A DNA stretch of 26,298 bases from a virus, in the IMG/VR virus record IMGVR_UViG_3300025603_000066, positions 1 through 26,298 of that record. The stretch is one strand, 5' to 3'. How positions within the stretch are numbered: position 1 is the first letter of the stretch; every line of letters begins with the position of its first letter. Both the position numbers and the translations under genes were made by a program. The notes below the pieces were generated by a model, which was not told the origin of the DNA, did no database searches, and worked only from the letters and a program-made list of their open reading frames with translations. Positions 14,990 through 23,099 of this stretch are shown in pieces.

Positions 14990-15339
14990 ACGCCGTATTT
15001 GTTCTTTTTAGGTTTAGCTACAGGACTAAGTTTATTAACAATCGGATGCTCTCTACTGCCTTTAGGAACCATAGTCTTGCCTTTAATACCTTGCTGTTTC
15101 ATAGCAGTTTTGGCAATTAGTTCGTCTGCGTCAGAATACATCCATATATGTGCATTGTCTTTCGTGGGGCCAGCTTTGGGTGTTTTAATATCCGGGGCAC
15201 CAGCCATTGCTAATCCAATCCTATAATGATCGTAATAGTGTTCATTGCCAAGTTCGACTGCGTGTACTCCAGAGTATTTCAAGTTACTAGACACGTGCCC
15301 TTTATAATGATCTTCTTTAATAAATTCTTTTGCTCTCAT
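14986..15339 (-). CDS. Small conserved marine-phage protein (MRAKEF...KNKYGV)
   Basis: The start chosen is ATG 15339, which overlaps the gp13 stop as TAATG; an in-frame ATG at 15354 lies inside gp13 and would add five residues. The product is 117 residues. The start MRAKEFIKEDHYKGHVSSN, the middle YRIGLAMAGAPDIKTPKAGP and the end SPVAKPKKNKYGV are a combination I recall in small proteins, or C-terminal modules, of marine T4-like phages. Its function is not known to me. Coupling to gp13 suggests a neck or head role; a basic C-terminus is visible. Confidence 0.8.
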   Translation of the reverse strand: MRAKEFIKEDHYKGHVSSNLKYSGVHAVELGNEHYYDHYRIGLAMAGAPDIKTPKAGPTKDNAHIWMYSDADELIAKTAMKQQGIKGKTMVPKGSREHPIVNKLSPVAKPKKNKYGV

Positions 15340-16265
15340 TACCCAATTACCCAAGTTATCGGAATACTACCATCAATATAATCTCTAAGTTGTTGCTCTA
15401 AAGATGCCATTTCTTCATTTGCTTCTGCTTTAAGACTAGCACCGTTCAGAACGGTTCCGCCTTGTGGTCCTGCGATAGTAGCAAATTTTTCACGTGCTTC
15501 GCCGAGTATGCGTTTAGCAAAACTATATGCATACTCTTGTAACCACGGAAAAGCCTGGTAGTCATTTAACAACATGCTGTCTGGCTTATAGTTATATATG
15601 TGAAGTAAACAATCCTCCATGTCTTCTTCTCTAGGGATAGTACCTTGAAAAGGTATCTTACGAATAAGGGTTAACTTACGTGTAGTCCTGTTGTAAGTAA
15701 AATTCAGATACCCTCCAAACATTTTCATTGCTTGCTTTTGGTAGTCAACAAACAGTTCATAACTTAATAATCCCCCCACACGACCTGCTACTAGCATATA
15801 CGTGTTAAGATAACCACTAGCAAACGGTTCGAACTGACTTGCTGTTGTACCTGTAACACTACCTATACCTCGTCTGTATGCGGCTCGTACATCCATAACA
15901 GTACTAGGCAAAATATATTCTTGTGTTTCTGGCTTTAGTTTTAAGAACGCATACGATTCTTCTTGACTGTTGCCAGCTCGCTGGCGATATTTAATTACGG
16001 CTTGGTCAATAGCCAAATTGTAGTGTTCTGTATCAAGTTCGACATCAACAATACCATCTGCTAAACGCAATCTAATGTAATCTGTGATTTCACCACGTTT
16101 TAATTGTACTGTTCCGTCTACTGGTACTGTGGTTACATCACCGAAGTTCCCATCTGGGTCATACTTAACATGCCCGTGCCCGGTGCCCGTAGCAGGCACA
16201 TAGAGGCTATCGGTCCTTAGGTTTCCGTTAGCAAAAAATGTTGGTGATAGATCTTGTTCAGCCAT
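15339..16265 (-). CDS. 13: Neck protein, T4 gp13-like
   Basis: The product is 308 residues, essentially the length of T4 gp13 (309). It carries the marine gp13 pattern: REITDYIRLRLADGIVDVEL, HYNLAIDQAVIKYRQRAGNS, YILPSTVMDVRAAYRRGIGS, QFEPFASGYLNTYMLVAGRV, KMFGGYLNFTYNRTTRKLTL, EARE...FATIAGPQGG and LEQQLRDYIDGSIPITWVIG. gp13 seals the packaged head at the portal and, with gp14, forms the platform for tail joining. The first 55 residues or so (TGHGHVKYDPDGNFGD) are an added N-terminal segment. An AAGGATAAT Shine-Dalgarno and a late promoter at 16287-16293 precede it. Its partner gp14 lies on the other strand, beyond the 384-residue gene. Confidence 0.9.
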   Translation of the reverse strand: MAEQDLSPTFFANGNLRTDSLYVPATGTGHGHVKYDPDGNFGDVTTVPVDGTVQLKRGEITDYIRLRLADGIVDVELDTEHYNLAIDQAVIKYRQRAGNSQEESYAFLKLKPETQEYILPSTVMDVRAAYRRGIGSVTGTTASQFEPFASGYLNTYMLVAGRVGGLLSYELFVDYQKQAMKMFGGYLNFTYNRTTRKLTLIRKIPFQGTIPREEDMEDCLLHIYNYKPDSMLLNDYQAFPWLQEYAYSFAKRILGEAREKFATIAGPQGGTVLNGASLKAEANEEMASLEQQLRDYIDGSIPITWVIG

Positions 16266-16286
16266 ATTAGTATTATCCTTATAATG

Positions 16287-16293
16287 TATTTAT
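16287..16293 (-). promoter_or_regulatory. T4-type late promoter heptamer ATAAATA for gp13
   Basis: ATAAATA on the minus strand, 22 bases before the gp13 ATG. Confidence 0.68.
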
Positions 16294-16310
16294 CAGGTTA
16301 CTAATATTGG

Positions 16311-17465
16311 CTACAAAGCCTTTAGCAGGAGTATGTCTTTGTTAATGCGACCATTGGCAGGTATACTCACAGCTTTTATCTCATCTAAAAACTTACGTAA
16401 CTGTACTTTACCCGCTTTCATAAACTCTAGTAACTTTTGTTCAGGTTTGCGGACCGTTTTACCCTGACTTTTGACAGTATCGTAGCCTAAAATGCTGGTT
16501 CCTTTAACGCTTAGGGGTCCAAAGGTATCGTCTGCTACATACTTAAACATCTTACGTGTTTTAACATTATACACCCAAAGTTCTTGTGCGCCTATAATAT
16601 CAACAGGATTAATAGACACTAGTTTAAGTACGTTGTCCTCTTTTAGGTACTTCATCTTGCTAACTGATTTTTCCTTATTGGGGGCTCGTTTGACCTTTGC
16701 TTTTTTGGTTTGCTTCTTAACTTGTCTATACTGTTCTATTGCATCTTGGAACTTGTCAAAGAATCCAAATATGCGTCTGAAGTCTGCGGCCCTGTAATGA
16801 CTATATGCTTCTGTTAAATCTTCGTCAGTACCTAGTTGTGCTTCTTTAAGTTCGCCAACATACTGCTCGGCCCATTCTGTATACCGGCTCAATTGTGCTT
16901 GTGGTACATTGCTGGCTTTGAAATATTCAAATGCTTTGGGATCAATCTTCTTGCCTACAATCAAGTCGTCGACCAGCCCATCAAAGTGTGCAAGGTGCTC
17001 GTTAGTCTTTTCCTGCAACCTGTCTTGGATGGTTTTTACTTGGCTTGGTGCAGTTACCTTCTTACTGCCTTCTTCCTGAATTTCGATAGGGTCAACAAGT
17101 TTGGTCACGTGTTCGATAGTTTCCCTAAGATATTTAACATGTGGCTCTTTCAGCGGCATGCCTTGTTTGTGTGCCTTAACCAAACTGCATGCTGTCAATG
17201 ACAAGCTACGGTCTGAACTTCGTACAAAGTTGCTTACATCTTCTTTTTTGTAACCACTGTCCTGCATCCATGATACCAAATACTTTTTAAGATCCTTTGG
17301 CGAATAATGATAGTTGTAGTAATTAAAACTTTGTCGCATGTGGTGGTCAAATTCAGCTTCGTCCATTTTTAATGCACGTTCGGTATCCCACACTGGCTCG
17401 GGCCCAGTACCTTTTTCGTCTGCTAGTTTTTGCATTTTAGCTTTCGCTTTAGTATTAATTGCCAT
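16311..17465 (-). CDS. Conserved marine-phage protein of unknown function, probably virion
   Basis: The product is 384 residues, charged and mostly helical. The N-terminal third (VWDTERALKMDEAEFDHHMR, SFNYYNYHYSPKDLKKYLVS) resembles a hypothetical protein I recall from cyanophages. The middle is helical with a lysine-rich patch at about 255-275 (KKQTKKAKVKRAPNKEK). The last 110 residues look like a beta domain (LKLVSINPVDIIGAQELWVY, MFKYVADDTFGPLSVKGTSI). It starts at ATG 17465 with a clear GGAG Shine-Dalgarno and is driven by a perfect sigma70-consensus promoter (17499-17527), unlike the late promoters elsewhere. It lies beside the neck genes. An early or constitutive role, for example in DNA or host interaction, is possible and would differ from a purely structural one. 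Confidence 0.8.
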   Translation of the reverse strand: MAINTKAKAKMQKLADEKGTGPEPVWDTERALKMDEAEFDHHMRQSFNYYNYHYSPKDLKKYLVSWMQDSGYKKEDVSNFVRSSDRSLSLTACSLVKAHKQGMPLKEPHVKYLRETIEHVTKLVDPIEIQEEGSKKVTAPSQVKTIQDRLQEKTNEHLAHFDGLVDDLIVGKKIDPKAFEYFKASNVPQAQLSRYTEWAEQYVGELKEAQLGTDEDLTEAYSHYRAADFRRIFGFFDKFQDAIEQYRQVKKQTKKAKVKRAPNKEKSVSKMKYLKEDNVLKLVSINPVDIIGAQELWVYNVKTRKMFKYVADDTFGPLSVKGTSILGYDTVKSQGKTVRKPEQKLLEFMKAGKVQLRKFLDEIKAVSIPANGRINKDILLLKAL

Positions 17466-17509
17466 ATTATACGCTCCTTAATTATCTAACAAAGTACTAT
17501 TATACGCTC
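17466..17509. repeat. 11-base direct repeat ATTATACGCTC
   Basis: Identical copies at 17466-17476 and 17499-17509, 33 bases apart. The first touches the start and Shine-Dalgarno of the 384-residue gene and the second covers its -10 box. It could be chance, a duplication or a binding site. Confidence 0.4.
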
Positions 17510-17527
17510 ATTGAGTATATATGTCAA
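17499..17527 (-). promoter_or_regulatory. Consensus sigma70 promoter (TTGACA-17-TATAAT)
   Basis: On the minus strand: TTGACA (17522-17527), exactly 17 bases, TATAAT (17499-17504), then 33 bases to the ATG at 17465 with GGAG between. All 12 hexamer positions match the bacterial consensus. Confidence 0.8.
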
Positions 17528-17560
17528 GCACCTATTAGAATCAACAACTTACACCAGGTT

Positions 17561-17577
17561 CTAAATACCGCTAAATA
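17561..17577 (+). promoter_or_regulatory. Tandem CTAAATA late promoter motifs
   Basis: CTAAATA occurs at 17561-17567 and 17571-17577, 10 bases apart. The second ends 22 bases before the GTG at 17600. An AGGA Shine-Dalgarno lies at 17589-17592. The motif matches the minus-strand heptamer at 2132-2138. Confidence 0.62.
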
Positions 17578-17599
17578 CTAGATATTATAGGATTTTATT

Positions 17600-18985
17600 G
17601 TGCCACGGTTATCACTCTGGAAAGACGGAAGACACTCAAACGATTACAAGTTTATGGATCGTGTTATCGGCGAAGAATTCACTGTCGGTGGCACTGGGGT
17701 AAACGTACACAAATACCTTGGTACTCAGGAACAGAACACAGTAAAAGTAACTAATGCGACACAAGGTTCTGCAGGTGTTGTTCTTTCTTTTGCTAGTACA
17801 TCAAATATCGAATTAAATTATTATGTGTCTGGGACAGGCATTCCTGCAGATACCAAAGTTATTGCTAAAAATGCAACAACTGTTACACTAAACAACAGCA
17901 CAACTATAGCACTGCTTAGTGGCAGTACTATTAAATTTTACGACAACCCGAGCGAGCCGAGTTATACAACTCAAAGTGAAAAAAATATTCAGGACTTGTT
18001 CTTCTTAGAGAACAGAGACCGTAAGTACGACACTGACATTTATCCAATGCGTGGAATTTACACAGTACAGGATACTACGTTTGATCTGAGCCAATTTGGC
18101 ATGTTCTTACAAACAGGCACACTGTTTATGACGTTCCACATTAACGACATGGTACAATCACTAGGTCGTAAAATGATGAACGGTGATGTGCTAGAGCTAC
18201 AACATCTATTAGATTATTATCCACTAGATGACACACTGCCTGTTGCACTTAAAAGATTCTACGTAGTAAGTGATTGTCAAAATGCCGCTGACGGGTTTAG
18301 TCAAACTTGGTGGCCTCACTTATGGCGTGTGAAACTTAATCCGCTGACAGACAGTCAAGAATACAAAGACATACTTGATAATATTAAAGTTGATGCTCCT
18401 GATTGGGATCCAACCAATGGCAATGTTAGTCTCGGCAGTGTACAGAGTACTATTGAAACTTATCAGAATATAAACAATGCTATTATCAAAGAAGCAGAAA
18501 AAGAAGTTCCACTAAGTGGCTACGATATTAGTCATCTTTACATTAAGTCAACAACGCCAGACGGCAAGTATCCAGGTGACCCAGTTGGTGTAACTGCTGA
18601 CGGTAATGTTACTGCTGATAGCGATAGTGTAAGCACAGACTATGCTATCTTGAGTCCACAAGCAGTACCAGAAGGATATTTAACAGGGACAGGGCTAGGA
18701 CCAAATGGTATGCCAGTAACAGTTGGCATTGCTTTCCCGAATGGGCCATCAGTAGGTGACTATGCACTTAGATCAGACTACTTGCCAAACAGGCTGTTTA
18801 GATATGACGGGAGACGTTGGGTGAAAATTGAAGATAACGTAAGAACAACACTTACACCAGGATCAGAGAACACCACACAACGTAGTGGCTTTGTAAACAA
18901 CACAGAAACATACACAAACAATTCAGGCAATGTAACAGTAAGACAAAGTCTTAGTGATGCATTAAAGGCTAAGGCAGATAATTAA
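17600..18985 (+). CDS. 14: Neck protein, probably T4 gp14-like, with insert and C-terminal extension
   Basis: The product is 461 residues from a GTG start with AGGA seven bases upstream. Core features as I recall them in marine gp14: NDYKFMDRVIGEEFTVGGTG, then SEKNIQDLFFLENRDRKYDT, FDLSQFGMFLQTGTLFMTFH, LGRKMMNGDVLELQHLLDYY and QTWWPHLWRVKLNPLTDSQE. T4 gp14 (256 residues) joins head and tail. Residues about 48-115 are an inserted small beta module (YYVSGTGIPADTKV, TTVTLNNSTTIALLSGSTI) that splits the conserved N-terminus. The C-terminal 140 residues are low-complexity with a short NRLFRYDGRRWVKI element. The stop overlaps the gp15 start as TAATG. It is divergent from the gene cluster containing gp13. 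Confidence 0.78.
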   Translation: MPRLSLWKDGRHSNDYKFMDRVIGEEFTVGGTGVNVHKYLGTQEQNTVKVTNATQGSAGVVLSFASTSNIELNYYVSGTGIPADTKVIAKNATTVTLNNSTTIALLSGSTIKFYDNPSEPSYTTQSEKNIQDLFFLENRDRKYDTDIYPMRGIYTVQDTTFDLSQFGMFLQTGTLFMTFHINDMVQSLGRKMMNGDVLELQHLLDYYPLDDTLPVALKRFYVVSDCQNAADGFSQTWWPHLWRVKLNPLTDSQEYKDILDNIKVDAPDWDPTNGNVSLGSVQSTIETYQNINNAIIKEAEKEVPLSGYDISHLYIKSTTPDGKYPGDPVGVTADGNVTADSDSVSTDYAILSPQAVPEGYLTGTGLGPNGMPVTVGIAFPNGPSVGDYALRSDYLPNRLFRYDGRRWVKIEDNVRTTLTPGSENTTQRSGFVNNTETYTNNSGNVTVRQSLSDALKAKADN

Positions 18986-20343
18986 TGGCTCAACAATTTT
19001 TTTACGATGGACAAATACGCAGATTCCTAGTTCAATTTATGCGAATACTCAGCGGATTCCAAGTTGAATTTGGTAAAAACGCTGACGGTGTAAAAACGCT
19101 ACAGACTGTTCCCATATACTACGGGGACCAAAGCAGACAAGCCGCTACTATCCTACGCAATAATAGTGAGAATGCACTCAATGGCGTGCCTGCTATGAGT
19201 GCATATATTTCAGCACTGCAATATGATCAGTCCCGCATGCAGGATCCTACACATGTAGGAAAGATTAACTTACGTCAACGTCAGTACGATCCCGAGACTG
19301 GAACATATACTGATCAACAGGGAGATAGTTATACTGTTGAAAGACTAATGCCTGTTCCTTATAAGTTAACAATTATCTTGGATATTTGGTCGAGCAACAC
19401 TGAACAAAAAATGCAAATAGTAGAGCAAATTGCTACGTTATTCAATCCAAGTTTTGAAATTCAGTCAACAGATAATTATGTTGATTGGGCTAGTTTAACT
19501 TTTGTACAATTAACTGATATGTCATGGAGTTCAAGGACTGTGCCGATGGGAGCAGATGAAAGTATAGACATTGCTAGTCTTACTTTTGAAATGCCAATTT
19601 GGATCGCAAGTCCTGCTAAGGTTAAGCGTCTTGGTGTGATACAAAAGTTTATTGGTAGTGTTTATGACGAGCAGGGTGAATTCAATGAGGATACTGTATT
19701 AAGCAATCTTGTTGCCCGTGTAAAAGTCACACCGTTAGAGTATGGCATTTACTATACTGGAAATCAAATGAAGTTGGTTAAGCCAGAAGAAGTTGTTAGC
19801 GAGGCTGGTGTTATAACCAAAGTTGCTCCAACAAAAGAAACTTGGGAAGCACTGATTGGGGTATATGGCACACTGGTTACAGGTACCACAGAGATAAGAT
19901 TAGAGTTAGCAACTGGTAACGAACTGATAGGGCAAATTGCGTATCACCCAACAGATCCAACTATACTATTGTTTACCCCAACCGAAGATACAATGCCTCT
20001 CAACACACTAGAGGCAGTAGCTAAAATTATAAATCCAATCAACATTACTGTAGACAGTAGTTTAACAAGCCCTACTACAGGAACACGCTACTTGCTTACA
20101 GATCACATTGGTGCTGAAGATAACGAAAACTACAGTGTCTGGGGTGATATAGTTGCTAGTGGGAACGACATAATAGAATATAACGGATCAAGATGGATCG
20201 TTGTGTTCGATAGCGGTGAAATTACAGATACAGAATATGTAACCAATACAAATACTGGTGTTCAATATCGCTGGACCGGGTTAGAATGGGTCAAAAGCGT
20301 TGAAGGTTTATATCGAGGTGGTGAGTGGAGTCTGGCTATATAG
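18985..20343 (+). CDS. 15: Tail completion and sheath stabiliser protein, T4 gp15-like
   Basis: The product is 452 residues; T4 gp15 has 272. The N-terminal 220 residues follow gp15: QQFFYDGQIRRFLVQFMRIL, LQTVPIYYGDQSRQAATI, VPYKLTIILDIWSSNTEQKM, QIVEQIATLFNPSFEIQ, and IDIASLTFEMPIWIASPAKV. gp15 caps the tail after polymerisation and binds the neck. The 230 or so C-terminal residues are an extension. It has two elements of the form YNGSRW / YRWTGLEW, like those in gp14 and the sheath, and ends YRGGEWSLAI. It is coupled to gp14 by TAATG and overlaps the Nudix gene by 19 bases. Confidence 0.88.
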   Translation: MAQQFFYDGQIRRFLVQFMRILSGFQVEFGKNADGVKTLQTVPIYYGDQSRQAATILRNNSENALNGVPAMSAYISALQYDQSRMQDPTHVGKINLRQRQYDPETGTYTDQQGDSYTVERLMPVPYKLTIILDIWSSNTEQKMQIVEQIATLFNPSFEIQSTDNYVDWASLTFVQLTDMSWSSRTVPMGADESIDIASLTFEMPIWIASPAKVKRLGVIQKFIGSVYDEQGEFNEDTVLSNLVARVKVTPLEYGIYYTGNQMKLVKPEEVVSEAGVITKVAPTKETWEALIGVYGTLVTGTTEIRLELATGNELIGQIAYHPTDPTILLFTPTEDTMPLNTLEAVAKIINPINITVDSSLTSPTTGTRYLLTDHIGAEDNENYSVWGDIVASGNDIIEYNGSRWIVVFDSGEITDTEYVTNTNTGVQYRWTGLEWVKSVEGLYRGGEWSLAI

Positions 20344-20783
20344 GCTGTGGTGCATTAGTTTACAGCAAATCAACACACAGATACTTATTTTTGTTGCGCA
20401 ACCGCAAGCGACATGCAGGCACATGGGGTTTAGTTGGTGGCCGTGTTGAAGATGGGGAATCGCCATTACAAGCACTTGAGAGAGAACTAGTAGAAGAAAT
20501 TGGTACGGTAGTATCTTATAACAAAATAATCCCAATGGAAAAGTTTACAAACGAATCCAATAATTTCGAATATCACACATACTTAATACCAGTAGAAGAA
20601 GAGTTTGTGCCAATACTGAACGACGAACATAGAGGATATGCATGGACCAGCATAGCCGATCACCCGAAGCCTCTGCACCCGGGTGTTTGGCGTACTTTTA
20701 GTTTTAAGGTAATACTGGAAAAATTAAAGATAATGGAGGCAATCTTTACAGATCACACTCTGTTACCAATTGATGAAAACTGA
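20325..20783 (+). CDS. Nudix hydrolase
   Basis: The product is 152 residues from GTG 20325 with a GAGG-like Shine-Dalgarno inside gp15. The Nudix box is visible: GGRVEDGESP, then LERELVEEIG, matching GX5EX7REUXEEXG with both metal-binding glutamates. It is preceded by HAGTWGLVGG, typical of the family. Nudix enzymes cleave nucleoside diphosphates linked to another group: oxidised or non-canonical dNTPs, ADP-ribose, dinucleotides or mRNA caps. The substrate cannot be read from sequence. T4 also has a Nudix gene (nudE), but I do not claim orthology. Co-transcription with gp14-gp15 would place it in the late phase. Its 3' end overlaps the convergent gene by 38 bases. Confidence 0.92.
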   Translation: MESGYIGCGALVYSKSTHRYLFLLRNRKRHAGTWGLVGGRVEDGESPLQALERELVEEIGTVVSYNKIIPMEKFTNESNNFEYHTYLIPVEEEFVPILNDEHRGYAWTSIADHPKPLHPGVWRTFSFKVILEKLKIMEAIFTDHTLLPIDEN

Positions 20784-21471
20784 TCCTGCGGAAGTTAGAG
20801 CACTCTTTCCAAGCGCCAGGTATGTTGCCTTTACCAGTTTTGTTTACATGAATAAACTCTACTAACGGGTACGCTTGCATTAGTGTTTTAAGTGCAAGAC
20901 CATAGAAATCATCAGTAACCACTGTGTCTTCAATTTGATATGCATTAGTTCCTGTGTAGACATTATTATTGTTACCGTGTGTGTCTTGTCCATCAAACCC
21001 TACTAGATAGATTTTGCTGTGTCCATCAAATGCAGCCATGTAAGCTGCCATGGCACCTGCATTCCACTGCGGATCCTGTGGCATCATATAAAATACCCCT
21101 GGGTGATCAAAGATTTGATCCGAGTTTGCGTAAACAATTTTTCTCGTTGCTCCACCAGTTTCGACTAGTTCTTGTGCAATCTTATCGTTGTTAATTACCA
21201 AAAAGTCTACGTCATAGTGTGCATCTCGGTGTATGGCATTGCAACCATATGTTTGTAATTTTGGTTGCTTGAAGATATAGTTAATATCAAAATCACCGCG
21301 ACTCAGGCCGTTGCCAAGCACCACAGCTTGTTGTCCAGTTCTGTTGTTATCTAGTATTGATGGTTCAATTGTCTCTGTTTCGTATGTCCAGGAGCCGTTT
21401 TCGTATGTGGCTGTGGCGTTAATTTCTTCGCCAGTGTATGTGGTTCGCAGACGTTGGTAAAAGTTTTGCAT
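20746..21471 (-). CDS. Rossmann-like protein, possible glycosyltransferase (DUF115/sialyltransferase-like)
   Basis: The product is 241 residues. After an N-terminal 45-residue segment come QQAVVLGNGLSRGDF (nucleotide-binding-like loop), YGCNAIHRDAHYDVDFLVIN, GVFYMMPQDPQWNAGAMAAY and HSKIYLVGFDGQDTHGNNNN. This order (GNG-S, then CNAI, then D-hxx-N, then GFDG) is shared, as I recall, by DUF115/MAF-type and bacterial sialyltransferase-like proteins, which act on nucleotide sugars. It follows the fibre genes, so it could modify a fibre or the host surface; that is inference. The ATG has a GGAG Shine-Dalgarno and a late promoter at 21508-21514. It converges on the Nudix gene. Confidence 0.78.
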   Translation of the reverse strand: MQNFYQRLRTTYTGEEINATATYENGSWTYETETIEPSILDNNRTGQQAVVLGNGLSRGDFDINYIFKQPKLQTYGCNAIHRDAHYDVDFLVINNDKIAQELVETGGATRKIVYANSDQIFDHPGVFYMMPQDPQWNAGAMAAYMAAFDGHSKIYLVGFDGQDTHGNNNNVYTGTNAYQIEDTVVTDDFYGLALKTLMQAYPLVEFIHVNKTGKGNIPGAWKECSNFRRISFHQLVTECDL

Positions 21472-21507
21472 TTGTTAGCTCCATGTAGTTGTTATTGTTA
21501 GCTAGTA

Positions 21508-21514
21508 TATTTAT
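21508..21514 (-). promoter_or_regulatory. T4-type late promoter heptamer ATAAATA
   Basis: ATAAATA on the minus strand, 37 bases before the ATG at 21471. The TAA stop of the 63-residue gene (21511-21513) lies inside it. Confidence 0.58.
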
Positions 21515-21702
21515 TTTGGATTGTTATCTTTCACTGTCTTAATCGCATTATAAAAGTCTGCAAACTTTACTTTTAGATCTTCGTCTGCATCAATAGCATG
21601 CCACAACAGATCTAACTGTTCTGTGATAGATGGATACGAAAACGCACGATTTTTATCTACTTCTTTTTCTGCGTCTGTCATGTTTTCTATAAGTTTTGCC
21701 AT
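21511..21702 (-). CDS. Small phage protein with YPSI-EQLD motif
   Basis: The product is 63 residues. The motif AFSYPSITEQLDLLWHAID followed by FYNAIKTVKDNNPK is one I recall in small phage proteins, or protein ends, next to tail-fibre genes, usually of unknown role. The start overlaps the fibre gene stop as TAATG (21700-21704), so it is coupled to that gene. A fibre chaperone or assembly partner is a possible guess. Its stop codon sits inside the next late-promoter heptamer. Confidence 0.75.
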   Translation of the reverse strand: MAKLIENMTDAEKEVDKNRAFSYPSITEQLDLLWHAIDADEDLKVKFADFYNAIKTVKDNNPK

Positions 21703-23099
21703 TATGCTATTGCCTGTATCAGTAACATTGGTTTAATTGGAGCTAGGCGAGTGCCCGAAGCAGTAGTACCATCCCACCAGACATTTTGATGAAGCGTGTG
21801 AGAATAACCGCCACCATAATGCCGATGCAATCCTCTAATTGTTTTTGCACTTGTCCAACTGGTAAACTTTCCGTTTGCGGCGTCATCGCTTGCGGCGGCG
21901 CAATCAAAAACCCACTCTACACCAAGTTCTAAGTTCGCATGATGCCAGTTTGTTGATGCATAGTTGGATGAATAGTTTCTAGATGACGGGATAACATCTG
22001 TTCCATCTATTTGAACTTTAAAATGTGAAATGCCAGAATAGCCGGTACAATCCCACTTGAAATTGTATCTATATATGACTCTTTTTGTTCCTGCTGGTGG
22101 GGTATACGCTACAGAACTACCTGTCATTACTACATGTGAGGCTGTTGATGCCTGTCCGGCAGTAACATTTGTAATAGTATATGACCCAGATAGAACTGAT
22201 ACAGTTGAACCATCACACATACAAGCAATTGTTTCAATAATTTCGCCTGGCCTATATGTGCCTGGAGTAATTTTACCGCTGGTTGTGATATCACCACTAG
22301 GGTCAATTGTCATTGCGGAATTAGTTATACCACTACCATAACTGTTGCTAGTACCAAAAATCAGTTTAGAACCACCACCTGTGTACTGTGCTCCAATTCT
22401 TACATGCGGAGCGGCTTGACTTGCTAGATATTTTCCTTCAATTAAAGAAACGTAATTATCAGCAGTATAACTAGTTTGCGAAACTTCAACGCCCTCACCA
22501 GCAGTTGTTCCTGTAAATGTAGACCCTAATGTATTTGCGGCATTTATTTCTAAACTTGTAGTAGGACTAGTCGTACCAATACCGACTTTGCCAGCGCTGT
22601 TGATACGCATACGTTCTGTACCGTCAACACTAAAATTAAGTATTGAACCAGCACCTGCATTAGTTGGATCAGACGTTATACCTATAGATCTACTTGAATT
22701 ACTAAGATTAATTATTCCACCAGAATAACTAGTATCAGCAACACTTCCAACAAAGGCTTGACTAGTAGCCATTGATGTACCAACGGTTACTAAATTAGTA
22801 GTTGGACTAGTAGTACCGATACCGACTTTACCAGCACTGTCAATTGCCAATGAATCGTCTGGTGCTGATCCGTTAACATCAATAGCGGCAGGTAAGGATT
22901 CAATGCCTGTTAATGCACTGCCGTCACCTGCAAATGCCGTAGCAGTTACAGTACCAGCTACATGCAGTTTTGAGCTTGGCTCAGCAACCCCAACACCAAT
23001 GTTACCGTTGCTTTTAACTCTTAATGAATTGGCAGGGGCACTTTTATCAGCTTTGATTGATGTCCCAGAAGTTGCTACTCTATTTCCAATATATGCCAT
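21702..23099 (-). CDS. Tail fibre/spike-type protein with GIGT repeats
   Basis: The product is 465 residues. The N-terminus (MAYIGNRVATSGTSI) is typical of short fibre proteins of marine phages. Three repeats of the form S(A/N)GK(V/I)G(I/V)G follow, two of them GKVGIGTTSPTT and one GNIGVGVAEPSSKLHVAG. These beta repeats are known from trimeric fibres and spikes. The last 180 residues (from about GEIIETIACMCDG) form a separate domain with many aromatics (FKWDCTGYSGISHFKVQIDG, GLHRHYGGGYSHTLHQNVWW, IKPMLLIQAIA) and are the best candidate for receptor contact. It is followed by a coupled 63-residue gene and preceded at once by another fibre gene. The target is unknown. Confidence 0.83.
   Translation of the reverse strand: MAYIGNRVATSGTSIKADKSAPANSLRVKSNGNIGVGVAEPSSKLHVAGTVTATAFAGDGSALTGIESLPAAIDVNGSAPDDSLAIDSAGKVGIGTTSPTTNLVTVGTSMATSQAFVGSVADTSYSGGIINLSNSSRSIGITSDPTNAGAGSILNFSVDGTERMRINSAGKVGIGTTSPTTSLEINAANTLGSTFTGTTAGEGVEVSQTSYTADNYVSLIEGKYLASQAAPHVRIGAQYTGGGSKLIFGTSNSYGSGITNSAMTIDPSGDITTSGKITPGTYRPGEIIETIACMCDGSTVSVLSGSYTITNVTAGQASTASHVVMTGSSVAYTPPAGTKRVIYRYNFKWDCTGYSGISHFKVQIDGTDVIPSSRNYSSNYASTNWHHANLELGVEWVFDCAAASDDAANGKFTSWTSAKTIRGLHRHYGGGYSHTLHQNVWWDGTTASGTRLAPIKPMLLIQAIA
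22562..22842 (-). repeat. Coding repeat for GKVGIGTTSPTT in the fibre gene
   Basis: The stretches near 22562-22602 and 22804-22842 are close DNA copies encoding the same GIGT repeat. The two protein copies read SAGKVGIGTTSPTT and differ only in flanks. A third, diverged copy lies at about 22955-23010. Confidence 0.65.
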
